A DNA stretch of 64,000 bases from Pseudomonas gingeri (GTDB lineage Bacteria; Pseudomonadota; Gammaproteobacteria; Pseudomonadales; Pseudomonadaceae), in assembly GCF_013386115.1 (NCBI RefSeq), contig NZ_JACAOR010000007.1:334702-398701 (forward strand). Direction: 5' to 3'. Below, piece by piece: positions 52,272 through 60,550 of the stretch (the first letter of the stretch is position 1; each line of letters opens with the position of its first letter). Position numbers and translations under genes: made by a program. The notes under the pieces are model-generated. The model was not told the origin of the DNA, made no database searches, and worked only from the letters and a program-made list of their open reading frames with translations.

Positions 52272-53681
52272 TTAATCCTCGACCACCCAGGTGTCCTTGG
52301 TTCCGCCCCCTTGGGACGAGTTGACCACCAGGGAGCCTTCGCGCAGCGCGACGCGGGTAAGCCCGCCTGGCACGACACGGGTTTCACGACCGGACAGGAC
52401 AAATGGGCGCAGATCGATGTGGCGCGGAGCTATGCCGCTTTCAACAAAGGTCGGGCAGGTCGACAGTGACAACGTCGGCTGGGCGATATAGGCGTGGGGC
52501 TTGGCCTTGAGCCGGGCGCGGAAATTTTCGATTTCCGCGGCGCTCGCCGCCGGGCCGACCAGCATGCCGTAGCCACCGGAACCCTGGGTTTCCTTGACCA
52601 CCAGTTCTGGTAGATGCGCCAGCACGTGGGAGAGTTCCTCGGGCTTGCGGCATTGCCAGGTCGGCACGTTCTTCAGGATCGGCTCTTCGTCCAGGTAGAA
52701 GCGGATCATGTCGGTGACGAAGGGATACACCGACTTGTCGTCGGCGACCCCGGTGCCGATGGCGTTCGCCAGTACGACATTGCCGGAACGATAGGACGAC
52801 AGCAGGCCCGGTACGCCCAGCATCGAATCGGGATTGAACGCCAGTGGATCGAGGAAGGCATCGTCGAGCCGGCGATAGATCACGTCGACCTGCTTGGGGC
52901 CGTCGGTGGTGCGCATGAAGACCTTGTCGTCACGCACGAACAGGTCGGCACCCTCCACCAGTTCCACCCCCATTTCCCGGGCCAGGAACGCATGTTCGAA
53001 GAACGCACTGTTGAAGCGTCCGGGGGTCAATACCACGACGCTCGGGTTATCCAGCGGGCTGGAGCTTTTCAGGGTGTCGAGCAGCAGGTTCGGGTAATGG
53101 TCGATGGGGGCGATGCGCTGGGCGGCGAACAGCTCGGGGAACAGGCGCATCATCATCTTGCGGTCTTCGAGCATGTAGCTCACGCCGCTGGGGGTGCGCA
53201 GGTTGTCTTCGAGGACGTAGTAGGTACCGTCGCCATCGCGGACCAGGTCGACCCCGGAAATATGCGAATAGATATCACGGTGCAGGTTCAGGCCCTGCAT
53301 CGCCAACTGGTACTGCTCGTTGGCCAGCACCTGTTCGGCGGGAATGATCCCGGCCTTGATGATGCGCTGCTCATGGTAGAGGTCGGCGAGAAACATGTTC
53401 AGCGCCTTGACCCGCTGGATGCAGCCGCGCTCGACGATCCGCCATTCGCTGGCGGGAATACTGCGGGGAATCGTGTCGAAGGGGATCAGGCGCTCGGTGC
53501 CCTGGTCGTCGCCATAAAGGGTGAAGGTAATCCCGGCGCGATGAAACAGCAGATCGGCCTCGCGTCGCCGTTGGGCCAGCAATTCCTGCGGAGTATCCGC
53601 CAGCCAACGAGCAAACTCCCGGTAATGCGGGCGGACCTGGCCGCCTGCATCGTACATCTCATCAAAATAGGTGCGGATCAT
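52272..53681 (-). CDS. Circularly permuted type 2 ATP-grasp protein
   Basis: A 469-residue member of the circularly permuted ATP-grasp family. Conserved parts: YFDEMYDAGGQVRPHY, HISGVDLVRDGDGTYYVLEDNLRTPSG, VVLTPG, GVPGLLSSYRSGNVVLANAIGTGVADDK and VVKETQGSGGYGMLVGP (ATP-binding loop). Predicted to ligate amino acids or peptides using ATP; products unknown. First gene of a three-gene operon. Confidence 0.93.
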   Translation of the reverse strand: MIRTYFDEMYDAGGQVRPHYREFARWLADTPQELLAQRRREADLLFHRAGITFTLYGDDQGTERLIPFDTIPRSIPASEWRIVERGCIQRVKALNMFLADLYHEQRIIKAGIIPAEQVLANEQYQLAMQGLNLHRDIYSHISGVDLVRDGDGTYYVLEDNLRTPSGVSYMLEDRKMMMRLFPELFAAQRIAPIDHYPNLLLDTLKSSSPLDNPSVVVLTPGRFNSAFFEHAFLAREMGVELVEGADLFVRDDKVFMRTTDGPKQVDVIYRRLDDAFLDPLAFNPDSMLGVPGLLSSYRSGNVVLANAIGTGVADDKSVYPFVTDMIRFYLDEEPILKNVPTWQCRKPEELSHVLAHLPELVVKETQGSGGYGMLVGPAASAAEIENFRARLKAKPHAYIAQPTLSLSTCPTFVESGIAPRHIDLRPFVLSGRETRVVPGGLTRVALREGSLVVNSSQGGGTKDTWVVED

Positions 53682-53789
53682 GCCGTGCTCCTTGTCACCC
53701 GGTCACAAGAGCCTTCGCAAGGCCCGTGCCATCGGCATAAACGCTTAGATATCAATAAGTTGGATAAACATCCAACCTGCGCCGCACCA

Positions 53790-53901
53790 TAGCTGTGCAG
53801 TAAACGCCCCAATGCGATCAGCCGCGCTTCATTGCGAAGCAAGCTTATGGCTATAACCAGCATAGCCCTCGTTCGGCCGCCTGCCCGGGCGGCCTTTTTT
53901 T
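53790..53901 (+). ncRNA. Candidate small RNA upstream of the ATP-grasp operon
   Basis: On the plus strand, where no gene precedes it, the sequence can fold into GCTTC-ATTGC-GAAGC, then GGCTAT-N7-ATAGCC, and a perfect terminator (GGCCGCC/GGCGGCC plus seven T, 53875-53901). The 5' end is not determinable; 53790 is a guess. No known sRNA was recognised. Confidence 0.35.
53875..53901 (+). terminator. Rho-independent terminator without an upstream gene
   Basis: GGCCGCC (53875-53881) and GGCGGCC (53888-53894), then T7. It is oriented with the plus strand, while both flanking genes are on the minus strand. Confidence 0.85.
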
Positions 53902-53920
53902 GTGCGCGTTTTTTACAAAC

Positions 53921-53947
53921 AAAAACGGCCGACCCCGAGGTCAGCCG
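53921..53947 (-). terminator. Terminator of the RraB gene
   Basis: On the minus strand GGCTGACC, a short loop and GGTCGGCC are followed by GTTTTTG, 24 bases after the RraB stop. Confidence 0.8.
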
Positions 53948-53970
53948 CTGCCGTGTGGAGATCGATGCGT

Positions 53971-54309
53971 TCAGTTGAGCGCACGTATCGGATGTTTGAC
54001 GCCCCAGCCTTCGATCACACCACCCAGGGGTTCGACCACCGCCCCGAAGTCGTGCTCGAAGTCATCGATGCCGCCATAGGTGGCGTACATCACCTTGCTC
54101 AGCTCCAGGTACCAGGCACCGTCGTCCCTGGCACTGACCTGGGCATTCAAGGATTCACCACGAAACTTGCCTGCTGCCCTGCGTGCCCGCTCCTCGTCCG
54201 GGAAAATGGCATAGAACTCGATGGGATGGATGCGTGCGAAATCAAAACCGCCTTCTTTCATGCGGCGCAGCACCTGGCTGCTGATGTCTTCTTGATAGGC
54301 TGTGCTCAT
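53971..54309 (-). CDS. RraB-family ribonuclease E inhibitor-like protein
   Basis: A 112-residue acidic protein with the RraB pattern: FYAIFPDEERARRAAGKF, then DDGAWYLELSKVMYATYGGIDDFEHDFGAVVEPLGG and the near-terminal GWGVKH. RraB binds RNase E and changes degradosome composition in E. coli. The same target here is inferred. AGGAGGACGTTTC gives a strong ribosome site. Confidence 0.83.
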   Translation of the reverse strand: MSTAYQEDISSQVLRRMKEGGFDFARIHPIEFYAIFPDEERARRAAGKFRGESLNAQVSARDDGAWYLELSKVMYATYGGIDDFEHDFGAVVEPLGGVIEGWGVKHPIRALN

Positions 54310-54523
54310 GAAACGTCCTCCTCAGCAAGCGTTGGATAGACTTTCCGTACTCCCGAACCAGGCACCGGGCGGTGCTGGCAGTTCGACAGGTATCTGCCGA
54401 CCGGGAAACAAGCATGTAGCTGACAAGATCAGACCACCTTAGCGAATCATTCGCTGATCTCGATTGCAGAGTAGCGCGATGCCAGCAGCTCTGCCAGAGG
54501 GTCCGAGAGGGAAAAATACAGTT

Positions 54524-54760
54524 TCATGAAGCCGGTGCGATGTGCAGGATCTGGATGCTGTTCTGGTCCTTGAGGCTCTTGACCGTTGGATCGGCCCGGC
54601 GTCCCTCCAGGTCGTTGAGGTCCAGCTCGGCCGGAACCGGCAGCAGCTTGGCGCGAATCAGCTGCGCGGCCTCCTCCATGCTGGGTTCGCGCTCACAATC
54701 GAAGTGCTCGACGGTCTGAACACCATGATCGTCCACGAAAGTGACTTCCCACATTTTCAT
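54524..54760 (-). CDS. Small hypothetical protein
   Basis: A 78-residue soluble acidic protein (MWEVTFVDDHGVQTVEHFDCE..., then SIQILHIAPAS). AGGAG is 7 bases before the ATG at 54760. The 214 bases between this gene and RraB hold nothing I recognise. Function unknown. Confidence 0.72.
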   Translation of the reverse strand: MKMWEVTFVDDHGVQTVEHFDCEREPSMEEAAQLIRAKLLPVPAELDLNDLEGRRADPTVKSLKDQNSIQILHIAPAS

Positions 54761-54864
54761 CGGTGTCTCCTCGATAAAGCCCAAGCCGGGCTTACAACAT
54801 CTGGACTGCTCGGCAGCGAGGATCGTTCAGAGATCTTGCGGAGGATGAACCTTGTGGGGAACCT

Positions 54865-54935
54865 TGTGGGAGCGGGCTTGCCCGCGAAGGCGCCCTCAAG
54901 GGCGCAAAAGCTTCGCGGGCAAGCCCGCTCCCACA
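54865..54935. repeat. REP pair, perfect 25-base inverted arms
   Basis: The arm at 54865-54889 (TGTGGGAGCGGGCTTGC...) is the exact reverse complement of 54911-54935. Same family as 27001-27089. A smaller GCGCCCT/AGGGCGC stem lies between the arms. Confidence 0.85.
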
Positions 54936-54965
54936 TAAGCCCACTCACACACCCCCTTCAACGCC

Positions 54966-55574
54966 TCACGGCTTCTCGGCGTGTTCCTTGAGGGCTTGCA
55001 GGGTGTTGTACGGCGCATCCACCACGAACTTGTTCGCCAGCCACGAAGGCACGCTGCCGCCTGGCTCGGTGTGCACCTGGTAGGTCACTTCGGTGAGGTT
55101 GTCCCCCTTGGGCACCAGCTTCCAGAAGCCCGCGACCTGGGCCACGCGCACATAACCCTTCTCTTCCGGCTTGTAGGTCGGCACGCCTTCCAGCTTGCGA
55201 GTCAGGGTGCCATCGGCGGCCTTGGTGGTGGTGATATGCAGGTAGGAGTCGCGATCCGTGACCGGGAACGGCGCCTTGAACTGGGTATAGGTCCAGCTCT
55301 CGTCACCTTTCTTGTCCACCAGCTTCTGCGACTTGCACTCGTGGATCCAGGAGCAGGCGCCGGCCACGTCTTCCTGCAAGGCGCGGATCCTGGCCACCGA
55401 AGCCTTGATCGTCGTCACGCCCTGATAGGCCTTGTACTTGGAACCGGCCACTTCGCTGAGTGAAACCTTGATCCCGTTTTCGTCCTTGGCCGTTTCCCAG
55501 GTTTCCGCGCAGGCAGTACCGGTCAACAGGACAGTCAAGCCACAAACCACAGCCATTCGATGCAGCGAACCCAT
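54966..55574 (-). CDS. Exported START-domain protein
   Basis: A 202-residue protein with a signal peptide (1-23, ending ACA) and a START/SRPBCC-type lipid-binding fold: WETAKDENGIKVSLSEV at the front, SWIHECKSQKLV, then ITTTKAADGTL and EVTYQVHTEPGGSVPSWLANKFVVDAP, a typical START C-terminus. It probably binds a hydrophobic ligand in the periplasm. The Met at 55574 has AAGGAA upstream and starts the signal peptide. Confidence 0.88.
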   Translation of the reverse strand: MGSLHRMAVVCGLTVLLTGTACAETWETAKDENGIKVSLSEVAGSKYKAYQGVTTIKASVARIRALQEDVAGACSWIHECKSQKLVDKKGDESWTYTQFKAPFPVTDRDSYLHITTTKAADGTLTRKLEGVPTYKPEEKGYVRVAQVAGFWKLVPKGDNLTEVTYQVHTEPGGSVPSWLANKFVVDAPYNTLQALKEHAEKP

Positions 55575-55617
55575 TGTTTTATTCCTTATTGTCAAAGTTC
55601 CGTTCATTGAACACACC

Positions 55618-55872
55618 TCAAGCCGCCGTCATTTCCTCCCACCAGCCGATCAGGCGAATGGCTTCTTCACGGCTATCGCCACAGACCTCGGGATCGGCCT
55701 TGAAACCACCGCATACAGCCGGTCGCTCAGGCTTGCCGAACAATTCGCACAGGTGTTCGACCGAGAGATGCAGGCAACGTTCTCCCGCCGGCTTGCCGTC
55801 CGGCATGCCGGGCAGCGGCGAGCTGATGGAAGGCGCGATGCAACAGGCGCCACAACCTTCACGGCAGTTCAT
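55618..55872 (-). CDS. YkgJ-family cysteine-cluster protein
   Basis: An 84-residue protein with the YkgJ cluster: CREGCGACC at residues 3-11, then Cys33, Cys42, Cys54 and Cys64 (positions approximate). It may bind zinc or an Fe-S centre; function unknown. It lies 43 bases before the START-domain gene on the same strand and may be co-transcribed. Confidence 0.87.
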   Translation of the reverse strand: MNCREGCGACCIAPSISSPLPGMPDGKPAGERCLHLSVEHLCELFGKPERPAVCGGFKADPEVCGDSREEAIRLIGWWEEMTAA

Positions 55873-55976
55873 GACGACACGCTCCTCGCAACGGACCCGG
55901 GGTGTGGAAGACAGAGTAACCGCTAAAACGGCTGTTTAAAATTGGTCGCACAATTGTTTTTCAATGACAGGCTATA

Positions 55977-55990
55977 TGACTGGTCAGTCA
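55977..55990. promoter_or_regulatory. Operator-like inverted repeat TGACT-GGTC-AGTCA
   Basis: A perfect 14-base palindrome-like site (arms TGACT/AGTCA) 105 bases upstream of the YkgJ start. The same arms with spacer CACC occur at 41281-41294. The form is typical for TetR-family operators; no TetR gene is in this window. Confidence 0.4.
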
Positions 55991-56021
55991 CCGACGAAGT
56001 GTCATGACCGAACGAAGGGAT

Positions 56022-56540
56022 CTACTGCTTGAACTCGAAATCCAGGGCCGCGCCTTCCACTTCCCGCCGGCTCTCGTTGCGCAATTGCAGGTCCATCTCA
56101 TTGCTCAGCAAGCGACCGTTGAGCTGAAACGGCGTCTGGCCCGGAGGCTTCTCACCGAACATCTGCGGCAACAGCGGGCGGCTCTTGGACAGCGGCACCG
56201 TACCCACCGGTTGCATCTTGTTGACCAGGTCCTGGGGCAGGCTCAGGTCCAGCTTGGCCGGTGGCAGGCGGGTCTTCACCACCTCGCTGGCCGGCTTGGA
56301 CCTGGACGCGACAGGCGCACGCTTTTTCACCGGGGCGGTGTTTTTCGGTACGGGTTTCTTTTGCGGCGCGGGGGTCTTGCCGGCCTTGCCTGTCGGCTTG
56401 GCGGTCGCCGTGGAGGTCTTTGTCGCCGTCGACGCCTTGGCCGAAGACGCTTCCTGGGCCTGAACCATTGCCGAACCGCCAACACTCAGGCTGGTCAGCA
56501 AGGCAATCAACAGCAGGCGCACAGGGAAAGTGGCGGTCAT
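56022..56540 (-). CDS. Exported Lys/Ala/Pro-rich protein
   Basis: A 172-residue protein with a signal peptide (1-29, ending VQA), a disordered Ala/Thr/Lys/Pro-rich region (about 30-85), and a more structured C-terminal part (DLSLPQDLVNKMQPVG..., LLSNEMDLQLRNESRREVEGAALDFEF). Function unknown. It is annotated in some genomes as initiation-factor-like because of its composition, which is misleading. Confidence 0.78.
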   Translation of the reverse strand: MTATFPVRLLLIALLTSLSVGGSAMVQAQEASSAKASTATKTSTATAKPTGKAGKTPAPQKKPVPKNTAPVKKRAPVASRSKPASEVVKTRLPPAKLDLSLPQDLVNKMQPVGTVPLSKSRPLLPQMFGEKPPGQTPFQLNGRLLSNEMDLQLRNESRREVEGAALDFEFKQ

Positions 56541-56678
56541 GGGCTCTACGGCGTAAACAACAGAGGGTCATATGCTCGCTTGTTGAGCAGTTGAAGACAA
56601 GTAAAGAGACGTAAAGAGTTCGGACAACCTCTCCCCGTGCCCGGAAACGGCCAATGGCGGCCGCCCGGACACAGGGGC

Positions 56679-58121
56679 TCAGAACAGCCCGGCGGCGGTT
56701 TCCTGGCAGAGCTGGCTGGCCAGCATGCCGAGGGTCATCAGCGCCCGGTCGGCCTCGCGATTCCACGGGATCCCGCAGTTGAGCCGGATGCAATGGTTGA
56801 ACTGCTCGGTATTGCTGAAGATCAGTCCCGGCGCGATGCTGATGCCCTGTTGCAGCGCCCGCACATGCAGCTCCTGGGTATTGACCCTGCCTGGCAGGCT
56901 GACCCAGAGAATGAAACCACCGGTCGGCCGGGTCATCTGCGTACCTTCGGGGAAGTACTGCTGCACCGCCAGCTGGAAGGCGCTGAGATTCTTGCGGTAT
57001 TCCTGGCGGATATAGCGCAGATGCCGGTCATAACCGCCGTTTTCCAGGTAGGCCGCCACGCCCATCTGCGTGACGCTGCACGCCGAATGGGTACTGAAGG
57101 TCTGCAGGCGCTGGATTTCCTGCTGGAACTTGCCGGCGATCATCCAGCCGATCCGCACCCCGGGCGACAGCGTCTTGGAAAAGCTCGAACAGTAGATCAC
57201 CCGGTCCAGCCGATCGTAGGCCTTGAGGGCCTTGGTCCGCCCGACCTCGAACATCAGTTCGCCGTAGATATCGTCTTCGACGATCTGGATATCGAAGTCC
57301 GAGGCCAGGCGCAGCAATTGTTTCTGGCGTTCCTCGGGCATGGTCCCGCCCAGCGGGTTGCTCAGCCGCGTGGTCAGCACCAGGGCCTTGATCGACCACT
57401 GGTTGGCCGCCAGTTGCAGGGCCTCCAGGCTCATGCCGGTGGCCGGATCGCTGGGGATCTCGATGACCTTCAGGCCCAGCAGGTCGGCCAGTTGCAGCAG
57501 GCCGTAATAGGTCGGCGATTCGGCGGCGATCAGGTCGCCAGGGCGGGTCAGCACCCGCAGCGACATCTGCAGCGCATCCACGCAGCCGTGGGTGATCACC
57601 ACTTCCGAGGGATCGACCACCACGCCGGCATCGCGCATGCGAATCGCCACCTGGCGCCGCAACGGCTCGAAGCCGGGGCTGAACATGTAGCTGAAGGCCC
57701 GCGGGCTATGAAACCGCGTGACCTTGGCCAGTTGCTGGTGCAGCGCCCGCACCGGCAGGTAATCCACCGACGGCACCGCGGCGCCAAAGGGGAACACCCC
57801 TTCGCGACGGGACTCGACCAGGACCTGCTGGATGATGCTGCTGCGGGTCACCAGCCCCGGGCGCTCGACCCGGGCGATATCCGGCGTCGGCGCGGTCAGC
57901 GCGGGGGTCTGGTGAACGTAGTAGCCCGATTGCGGACGTGCACGGATCAGCCCCTGGTCTTCCAGGTTGGCGTAGGCCTGCAACACCGTCGCATGGCTGA
58001 CATTGAGCTGCGAGCTCATCTTGCGTACCGAAGGCACACGCTCGCCCGGCTGATAGACACCCCGCCGGATATCTTCGGCCAGCTGCTGCGCAATACGTTG
58101 GTAGAGCAATAGATTGGTCAT
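56679..58121 (-). CDS. MocR-type regulator (GntR DNA-binding + aminotransferase domain)
   Basis: A 480-residue protein. The N-terminal GntR winged helix (residues about 8-70, RVPSVRKMSSQLNVSHATVLQAY) is joined to a fold-type I aminotransferase domain (about 110-470). The PLP lysine is Lys316 in SSFSKTLSPGVRIGW. MocR proteins sense PLP or an amino-compound adduct and control transport or catabolic genes. Three direct repeats upstream of its start suggest autoregulation. No other target is adjacent. Confidence 0.92.
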   Translation of the reverse strand: MTNLLLYQRIAQQLAEDIRRGVYQPGERVPSVRKMSSQLNVSHATVLQAYANLEDQGLIRARPQSGYYVHQTPALTAPTPDIARVERPGLVTRSSIIQQVLVESRREGVFPFGAAVPSVDYLPVRALHQQLAKVTRFHSPRAFSYMFSPGFEPLRRQVAIRMRDAGVVVDPSEVVITHGCVDALQMSLRVLTRPGDLIAAESPTYYGLLQLADLLGLKVIEIPSDPATGMSLEALQLAANQWSIKALVLTTRLSNPLGGTMPEERQKQLLRLASDFDIQIVEDDIYGELMFEVGRTKALKAYDRLDRVIYCSSFSKTLSPGVRIGWMIAGKFQQEIQRLQTFSTHSACSVTQMGVAAYLENGGYDRHLRYIRQEYRKNLSAFQLAVQQYFPEGTQMTRPTGGFILWVSLPGRVNTQELHVRALQQGISIAPGLIFSNTEQFNHCIRLNCGIPWNREADRALMTLGMLASQLCQETAAGLF

Positions 58122-58168
58122 GAAGCAGCACTCGGTTTCAACGGCATTTTTATTCTTGGAAGCAACGA

Positions 58169-58255
58169 TACCGGAACAGTTTCAAAGTGTACTGGCACAG
58201 TTTCTACAATAGTCGACAATACAGTGACAAGAGAAGTAAAACTGTACGGGCACAG
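58169..58255. promoter_or_regulatory. Direct-repeat operator candidate of the MocR gene
   Basis: TACCGGAACAGTTTC (58169-58183) and TACTGGCACAGTTTC (58190-58204) repeat exactly 21 bases apart, two helical turns. A third TACGGGCACAG follows at 58245-58255. Direct repeats with this spacing are expected for MocR dimers. Confidence 0.6.
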
Positions 58256-58356
58256 ACAGGCGTCTCAATTGACTCGATCGTCCCCATGCCCGGCGTGGCA
58301 GCGCCTCCCTGGACGCTCCGCGCCCGCTCAGGTCTTTCGATTATCGAGGCATGAAA

Positions 58357-58385
58357 AAACCCGGCACCTTGCGGATACCGGGTTT
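58357..58385 (-). terminator. Terminator of the OmpA-like lipoprotein operon
   Basis: On the minus strand AAACCCGG, a 13-base loop, then CCGGGTTTTTT. It lies 35 bases after the OmpA-like stop. Confidence 0.85.
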
Positions 58386-58419
58386 GTCTCGAGAAGAACC
58401 TGGGCCTGCAGGTCAAGCC

Positions 58420-59235
58420 TCAGCGTGCGGCACCGAGCTGGCCCTTCTCGTCGGAGAAGACGATCTCCACCCGACGGTTCTGCGCCCTGCCCCGCTCGGT
58501 GGCGTTGACGTCGATCGGGTACTGGTCGCCATAACCCTCGACCTGGATGCGCTTCTCATCGATGCCCAGGTCCACCAGCACATCGGCCACCGACTGCGCG
58601 CGATCGCGGGACAACTGCAGGTTGAAGTCCTTGTCCCCGGTGTTGTCCGTATAACCTTCGATCCGCACCACGCGCCGGGGGTTGAGCTGGAGGAACTGCA
58701 CCAGCTTGAGGACCGTGCGATTGGCCGAACTCTGCAGTTCCGCCTCGCCGGTGTCGAACAGCACGTCGCCCAGGGTCATGACCAGCCCGCGATCGGCCTG
58801 GATGCTGGTCAGGCTGTTGATCTGCTCTTCCACCCACTTGCCCTGCTGCTGCACGCTGAGCAACTTGGATTCACGCAAGGCCAATTGCAGGCGCTGGCGC
58901 TCCAGTTCCAGCTTGGCGGCACGTTCCTGGTTGAGCACCTGTTCGGTGTGCTCGCGAGCGATCTGCGAATAACGCTCGCTCAGGTAGGCGTAGTGCACCA
59001 CGTCGGCGCTGCTGCCCCAGTAGCTGGACAGCCGATCGGCGCGGGCCAGCGACTCGCCGGCGCGGATCACGTCCTTGGGCGCGATGCGCAGCACATTGGT
59101 GTCTTCCTTGACCTTCTGGAAGCTGGCCGAAGCCTGCTGCAGGGCCGCATCACTGGATTGCTGGCCGGCACAGCCATACAGGCTGGCGCAGGCCGCCAGC
59201 AACAGGCCGCCGGCCATTTTGCCCGGAGAGATCAT
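58420..59235 (-). CDS. OmpA-family lipoprotein (DUF4398 + OmpA C-terminal domain)
   Basis: A 271-residue lipoprotein: lipobox LYGC with Cys22, a helical N-terminal half (DUF4398-like, about 30-140, with a coiled-coil-prone LELERQRLQLALRESK), and an OmpA peptidoglycan-binding domain (about 155-265: LGDVLFDTGEAEL, IEGYTDNTGDKDFN, RAQNRRVEIVF). It anchors the outer membrane to peptidoglycan. Its first 4 bases overlap the end of the preceding DUF4398 gene. Confidence 0.93.
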   Translation of the reverse strand: MISPGKMAGGLLLAACASLYGCAGQQSSDAALQQASASFQKVKEDTNVLRIAPKDVIRAGESLARADRLSSYWGSSADVVHYAYLSERYSQIAREHTEQVLNQERAAKLELERQRLQLALRESKLLSVQQQGKWVEEQINSLTSIQADRGLVMTLGDVLFDTGEAELQSSANRTVLKLVQFLQLNPRRVVRIEGYTDNTGDKDFNLQLSRDRAQSVADVLVDLGIDEKRIQVEGYGDQYPIDVNATERGRAQNRRVEIVFSDEKGQLGAAR

Positions 59236-59588
59236 TGGGCGTCCCCCAATTGCTTGCGCAAGCGCGTGATACGGGTGTTGAGCACCTTCAGTTGTTCCTG
59301 GCTTTTCTCGGTCAATACCCGGGCTTCGGCCAGGCGGGCGTCCAGTTCGGCCTGCTCGGCACGCATGCGGGCTTTCTTGAAGGACTGGTCGGCCATGTCG
59401 GATTGGGCACGTTCGAACTTGCCCTCGGCCAGTTTCAGCTCGGCGACATCGTCGGCCTTGGCACCGACCGCCCGTGCCTGTTCGAGGGCTCGCTCGGTGA
59501 GACGCATTTGTTCATTCGGCGCCGGATCGGCTGCGCAGCCCGCCAGAGCCACAACGGCCAGGGCAGCGAATAGAGGTCGAATACTCAA
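59232..59588 (-). CDS. DUF4398-family lipoprotein
   Basis: A 118-residue lipoprotein: lipobox LAGC with Cys18, then a long helical domain (AKADDVAELKLAEGKFERAQSDMADQSFKKARMRAEQAELDARLAEARVL, outlined). The same domain opens the downstream OmpA-like protein, so the two probably interact or arose by domain sharing. Gene coupled by a 4-base overlap. Confidence 0.9.
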   Translation of the reverse strand: MSIRPLFAALAVVALAGCAADPAPNEQMRLTERALEQARAVGAKADDVAELKLAEGKFERAQSDMADQSFKKARMRAEQAELDARLAEARVLTEKSQEQLKVLNTRITRLRKQLGDAQ

Positions 59589-59597
59589 TGGAAATTC

Positions 59598-60419
59598 CTA
59601 CTGTTTTGGGGCGCTGACCGGTTGGAGCTGCGCCTTCCAACGCTCCAGATTGCGTTGCAACACGGCCTCGGTCAGGCCGGAAGCGGGCAATTCTGTCATC
59701 TTTTTCGCCAACTGTCCGCGCAACCAGGCGTCATTGCAGGCCGAGTTGTGCGAGACCGCCAGGAACAGGCCGGGCTGATCCACCGGTCGCGCCCGCGGGC
59801 CGAGGTCCCCGGCCATGCCCAGGCTCTGGGTGGTGACCATACCGGCATAACGCCCGGCCAGCACATACTCCACCTCGCCCAGCAGCAGCTTGTGGAACGC
59901 CTGGGGCAAGGCCGGGGTGTATTGCAGCGTCAGCTGTTCCTTGGCGAACGCCACGAACGGCTGGGTCATCCGGGCCTTTTGCGACACAGCGCCGCGGTGA
60001 CCGTGCAGGTCGGTGGCGGTGTCATAGATGAGTGTCGAATCGTTACGGGTCCAGACCAGATAGTCGTTCTGCACCAGCGCCGGGTGGATGTAATCCAGCG
60101 AATCCAGCTCGTCGAGGGCAATCGGCGCATCCACCAGCAGGTCCATGCGCCCGCTGCGCACTTCTTCCTGGGCCTGGGAGCGCTTGCCGCCATACAGCAC
60201 CTCGACCTTGAGCCCCAGCTCGCTGCCCACCTGGCGCAACAGGTCGGCACTGGCGCCGATCAGATGCACCGGATCCTCGGGATCGCGCCACAGGTACGGC
60301 GGCGCATCCGGGCTGCCGGTGACGATCAGGCGCTCGCATTTGCCCACGGCAAACGCCGGCGCGGGCAGCGCAAACAGCCCCAACAGCAGTGATGACGTAA
60401 CGACGCGAAGCACGTCCAT
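59598..60419 (-). CDS. Periplasmic solute-binding protein-like (transporter substrate-binding domain)
   Basis: A 273-residue protein with a signal peptide (1-24, ending AFA) and a class III amino-acid-binding-type fold: VTGSPDAPPYLWRDP, LIGASADLLRQVGSELGL, GRMDLLVDAPIAL. It has no ABC permease neighbour. It sits 9 bases before two lipoprotein genes, so a sensing or envelope role is possible. Start at 60419 with AGGAGAACTGTGCC upstream. Confidence 0.85.
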   Translation of the reverse strand: MDVLRVVTSSLLLGLFALPAPAFAVGKCERLIVTGSPDAPPYLWRDPEDPVHLIGASADLLRQVGSELGLKVEVLYGGKRSQAQEEVRSGRMDLLVDAPIALDELDSLDYIHPALVQNDYLVWTRNDSTLIYDTATDLHGHRGAVSQKARMTQPFVAFAKEQLTLQYTPALPQAFHKLLLGEVEYVLAGRYAGMVTTQSLGMAGDLGPRARPVDQPGLFLAVSHNSACNDAWLRGQLAKKMTELPASGLTEAVLQRNLERWKAQLQPVSAPKQ

Positions 60420-60445
60420 GGCACAGTTCTCCTGTCCGCCCCTCC

Positions 60446-60473
60446 TGTGGGAGCCGGCAAGCCGGCTCCCACA
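60446..60473. repeat. REP hairpin (GGAGCCGGC family)
   Basis: TGTGGGAGCCGGC (60446-60458) and its exact complement (60461-60473) separated by AA. Confidence 0.85.
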
Positions 60474-60498
60474 AGGGAACGTTCGGCAAAAAAAATCG

Positions 60499-60525
60499 CA
60501 AAAAAAACCCGGCCAGAAGGCCGGG
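60499..60525 (-). terminator. Terminator of etfBA
   Basis: On the minus strand CCCGGCC-TTCT-GGCCGGG (60525-60508) is followed by a run of seven T, 26 bases after the etfA stop. Confidence 0.92.
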
Positions 60526-60550
60526 CTCTTTTATAAGTGAAGTGGCTGGA

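Noticed and set aside
56022..56540. Translation initiation factor IF-2 fragment
   Set aside because: Only the Ala/Lys/Pro-rich composition is similar; there is no GTPase motif and the protein has a signal peptide.
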